A DNA stretch of 43,710 nucleotides, from contig NZ_NOXX01000193.1 in the NCBI RefSeq assembly GCF_002251775.1, positions 1 through 43,710 of the forward strand, in the 5' to 3' direction. This document shows, piece after piece, positions 42,192 to 43,710 of the stretch. Under the pieces are notes generated by a model. The model was given only the letters and a program-made list of their open reading frames with translations, searched no databases and had not been told where the DNA came from. The position numbers were made by a program, and so were the translations under genes. The DNA is from Flavobacterium aurantiibacter (lineage in GTDB: Bacteria > Bacteroidota > Bacteroidia > Flavobacteriales > Flavobacteriaceae). Position 1 is the stretch's first letter, and every line of letters starts with the position of its first letter.

Positions 42192-43283
42192 TTAAACTAG
42201 AGACGGATTTCCAAGTGCTTTTAAATGTCTGAAATGGGCGTAGATAGCCGAGCGAGTGGTTTTAAACTCGTAGTAAGGCAAGTTGCATTCTTTGGCAGTT
42301 TGCTTCACGATTTCACCAATTTTACCGTAGTGAATATGACTGATATTCGGGAAAATATGGTGCTCGATTTGATGATTCAAACCGCCTGTGAACCAGTTTA
42401 CAATCGGATTCTTGGGAGCGAAGTTCGCCGTGGTGTACAGTTGGTGAATGGCCCAAGTATTTTCCATTTCGCCGTTTTCGTTTGGTGTTGGATACGAGGT
42501 TTGATCTACCACGTGCGCCAATTGGAAAACGATACTCAAAATTAATCCGGCTGTGTAGTGCATCAAGAAAAATCCTAAAAGTACTTGCCACCAATCAATT
42601 CCGATTAGTATTGGCAATAAAATCCAGATACTTACGTATAAAATTTTAGTGATGATAAGCGTTGTCCACAATATCTTCGGACTTTTCTCTTTACCATAAA
42701 ACAGTCGGCGTTTCAGGTAGTTGCGCATTTGTTTGAAATCGGTGGTAATAGCCCAATTAAATGTGAGCAATCCGTATAAAAATACGCTGTAATAGTGTTG
42801 AAATTTGTGAAAACGATGCCATTTCGCTTCGGTTGTAAAACGCATGATACGTCCGGCGTCTAGATCTTCATCGTGGCCGTGAATATTCGTGTACGTATGG
42901 TGCAACACATTGTGCTGAACTTGCCAATTGTATACGTTTCCGGCAAGTACATAAATGGTTGATCCCATAAATTTGTTGATCCAACTTTTGCTCGAATACG
43001 AACCGTGGTTTCCGTCGTGCATCACGTTCATACCCACGCCAGCCATACCCACTCCCATAACTACCGACAGCAGTAACATGGCCCAGAATGGCATGTCGAG
43101 GGTTAAGATTAAAAAATAAGGCGTCAAGAAAATAGCGAACATAATCACGGCTTTCAGGTGTAATTTCCAGTTGCCGGTTTTAGAAATATTATTGTCTTTG
43201 AAGTAAGCATTCACGCGGCTGTTGAGGGTTCGGAAAAACTTCGCGGTGTCTTGCTTAGAGAAATTCGGTATTGTGGTATTCAT
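42192..43283 (-). CDS. Membrane fatty acid desaturase (front-end/acyl-lipid type)
   Basis: A 363-residue di-iron desaturase. Its three histidine boxes are HDGNH (89-93), HNVLHH (124-129) and QIEHH (305-309). The last starts with Gln, not His, which is typical of front-end (delta-5/6-like) and linoleoyl-CoA-type desaturases. Hydrophobic segments lie at ~43-62, ~66-88, ~205-225 and ~230-250. There is no fused cytochrome b5 domain, so electrons must come from a separate ferredoxin or similar. It likely tunes membrane unsaturation. It has its own promoter box and leads the run desaturase-aminotransferase-(purT). Confidence 0.9.
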   Translation of the reverse strand: MNTTIPNFSKQDTAKFFRTLNSRVNAYFKDNNISKTGNWKLHLKAVIMFAIFLTPYFLILTLDMPFWAMLLLSVVMGVGMAGVGMNVMHDGNHGSYSSKSWINKFMGSTIYVLAGNVYNWQVQHNVLHHTYTNIHGHDEDLDAGRIMRFTTEAKWHRFHKFQHYYSVFLYGLLTFNWAITTDFKQMRNYLKRRLFYGKEKSPKILWTTLIITKILYVSIWILLPILIGIDWWQVLLGFFLMHYTAGLILSIVFQLAHVVDQTSYPTPNENGEMENTWAIHQLYTTANFAPKNPIVNWFTGGLNHQIEHHIFPNISHIHYGKIGEIVKQTAKECNLPYYEFKTTRSAIYAHFRHLKALGNPSLV

Positions 43284-43299
43284 AAAAAATTGTTGTGCT

Positions 43300-43307
43300 C
43301 AAAGGTA
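43300..43307 (-). promoter_or_regulatory. -7 box for the desaturase gene
   Basis: Minus-strand TACCTTTG at 43307-43300 lies 16 bases before the ATG at 43283. No good -33 box is seen. Confidence 0.5.
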
Positions 43308-43373
43308 AAGAATTAGAGTGGACCACGATGCATGAACGCTAAAATTTAGGTTTTGTTTCACCTGTGAACTATG

Positions 43374-43560
43374 TTTTATTTGGGCAATGCGCCGCAACGA
43401 GTTTTCTCCTAAAACAGATGTGCATAGCGGCGCCCGCGCTTTTTGCTGCAACTCCTCGCTTCCGATCGTTACTGGAAACGCATCTCGTCGCTGCGGGGTT
43501 TCCGCGTCAATCGCTATTGCGAAAACGTTACTTGGTGACGTTCACCAGTTGACGTATCGT
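43374..43560 (+). repeat. GC-rich intergenic element, copy 6 (plus orientation)
   Basis: It begins TTTTATTTGGGCAATGCGC and contains GCTGCAACTCCTCGC (43445-43459) and GCTGCGGGGTTTCCGC (43490-43505), which match copy 3 closely, then the tail CAATCGCTATTGCG. Open frames here are artefacts. From 43284 to the window end no gene was found. Confidence 0.6.
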
Positions 43561-43575
43561 TTCTGGGGAAGCTAG

Positions 43576-43593
43576 TCCCGATAGCTATCGGGA
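43576..43593. repeat. 18-bp perfect palindrome
   Basis: TCCCGATAGCTATCGGGA is identical to its own reverse complement. It lies just after GC-rich copy 6. From memory, similar palindromes recur in flavobacterial intergenic DNA. The last bases of the window (GTCCCGA, 43704-43710) could be the start of another copy. Confidence 0.6.
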
Positions 43594-43656
43594 TAGACTT
43601 ACTGACTTTCAAACTTTTACGTTTCATGTTCCCAATCTAACCCACAATTCCTTGGT

Positions 43657-43675
43657 GCCTGAGCCTGTCGAAGGC
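43657..43675. repeat. Short dispersed-repeat-like motif with inverted ends
   Basis: GCCTGAGCCTGTCGAAGGC contains GCCT near one end and AGGC at the other, and matches a motif I recall as common in intergenic DNA of many bacteria. Only one clear copy is in the window. Confidence 0.4.
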
Positions 43676-43710
43676 TAATGGAGATTTTTGTATTAAGATT
43701 TGAGTCCCGA

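Noticed and set aside
1..43710. CRISPR arrays or prophage genes
   Set aside because: No regularly spaced repeats, cas genes, integrase or phage structural genes were seen.

Overview
The window reads as a chromosomal segment of a Flavobacteriaceae-like bacterium (phylum Bacteroidota). Supporting signs are TAnnTTTG promoter boxes with almost no Shine-Dalgarno sequences, a SusC/TonB-type receptor with a carboxypeptidase-like regulatory domain, an AccD without the usual zinc-ribbon cysteines, the ftsX-DUF3098-uppP-truB cluster, a LeuRS with lineage-type insertions, and a TPR-containing sensor histidine kinase. The assignment rests on recalled family features, not on a search.

Layout. 1-2520: 3' part of a TonB-dependent receptor. 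2634-4577: fbaA-accD, closed by a strong terminator. 4610-13140: an AT-rich accessory island carrying hsdR, hsdM, a DUF1016/YhcG-type PDDEXK nuclease and hsdS, with gene remnants on both sides. 13180-15853: rlmN, then a polyprenyl synthase and a thioredoxin-like gene. 15982-17241: an AT-rich minus-strand pair, an ATPase of the RsbW/histidine-kinase fold plus a STAS-like DUF4325 protein. 17350-19991: truB, uppP, DUF3098 and ftsX (minus). 20147-23999: leuS and a zinc metallopeptidase. 24327-27750: a response regulator, a small lipoprotein and a sensor kinase (minus). 27854-30653: an SGNH-like protein and an unrecognised membrane protein (minus). 30849-31724: fabD. 31795-33947: galE and a DegT aminotransferase (minus). 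34041-35276: waaA. 35423-37494: pckA and DUF423 (minus). 37557-39392: a saccharopine-dehydrogenase-family gene and an Lrp regulator. 39770-43283: purT, an aminotransferase and a fatty acid desaturase (minus). No rRNA, canonical tRNA, CRISPR array or transposase was seen.

Most of the window is housekeeping metabolism and envelope biogenesis. The accessory content lies in the restriction island and in the ATPase/STAS-like pair. The strongest unusual observation is a near-perfect 57/58-bp direct repeat made of the 3' end of hsdM. It brackets the DUF1016 nuclease gene exactly, so that gene looks inserted into an older hsdM-hsdS junction. Other notable points are a family of six GC-rich intergenic elements sharing short motifs, two of which flank the restriction island in opposite orientations; an AT-rich expansion of the leucine-specific domain in LeuRS; a short frame-shifted ORF with an A AAA AAC heptamer upstream of hsdR; and a degenerate tRNA-like sequence with its own terminator just past hsdS.
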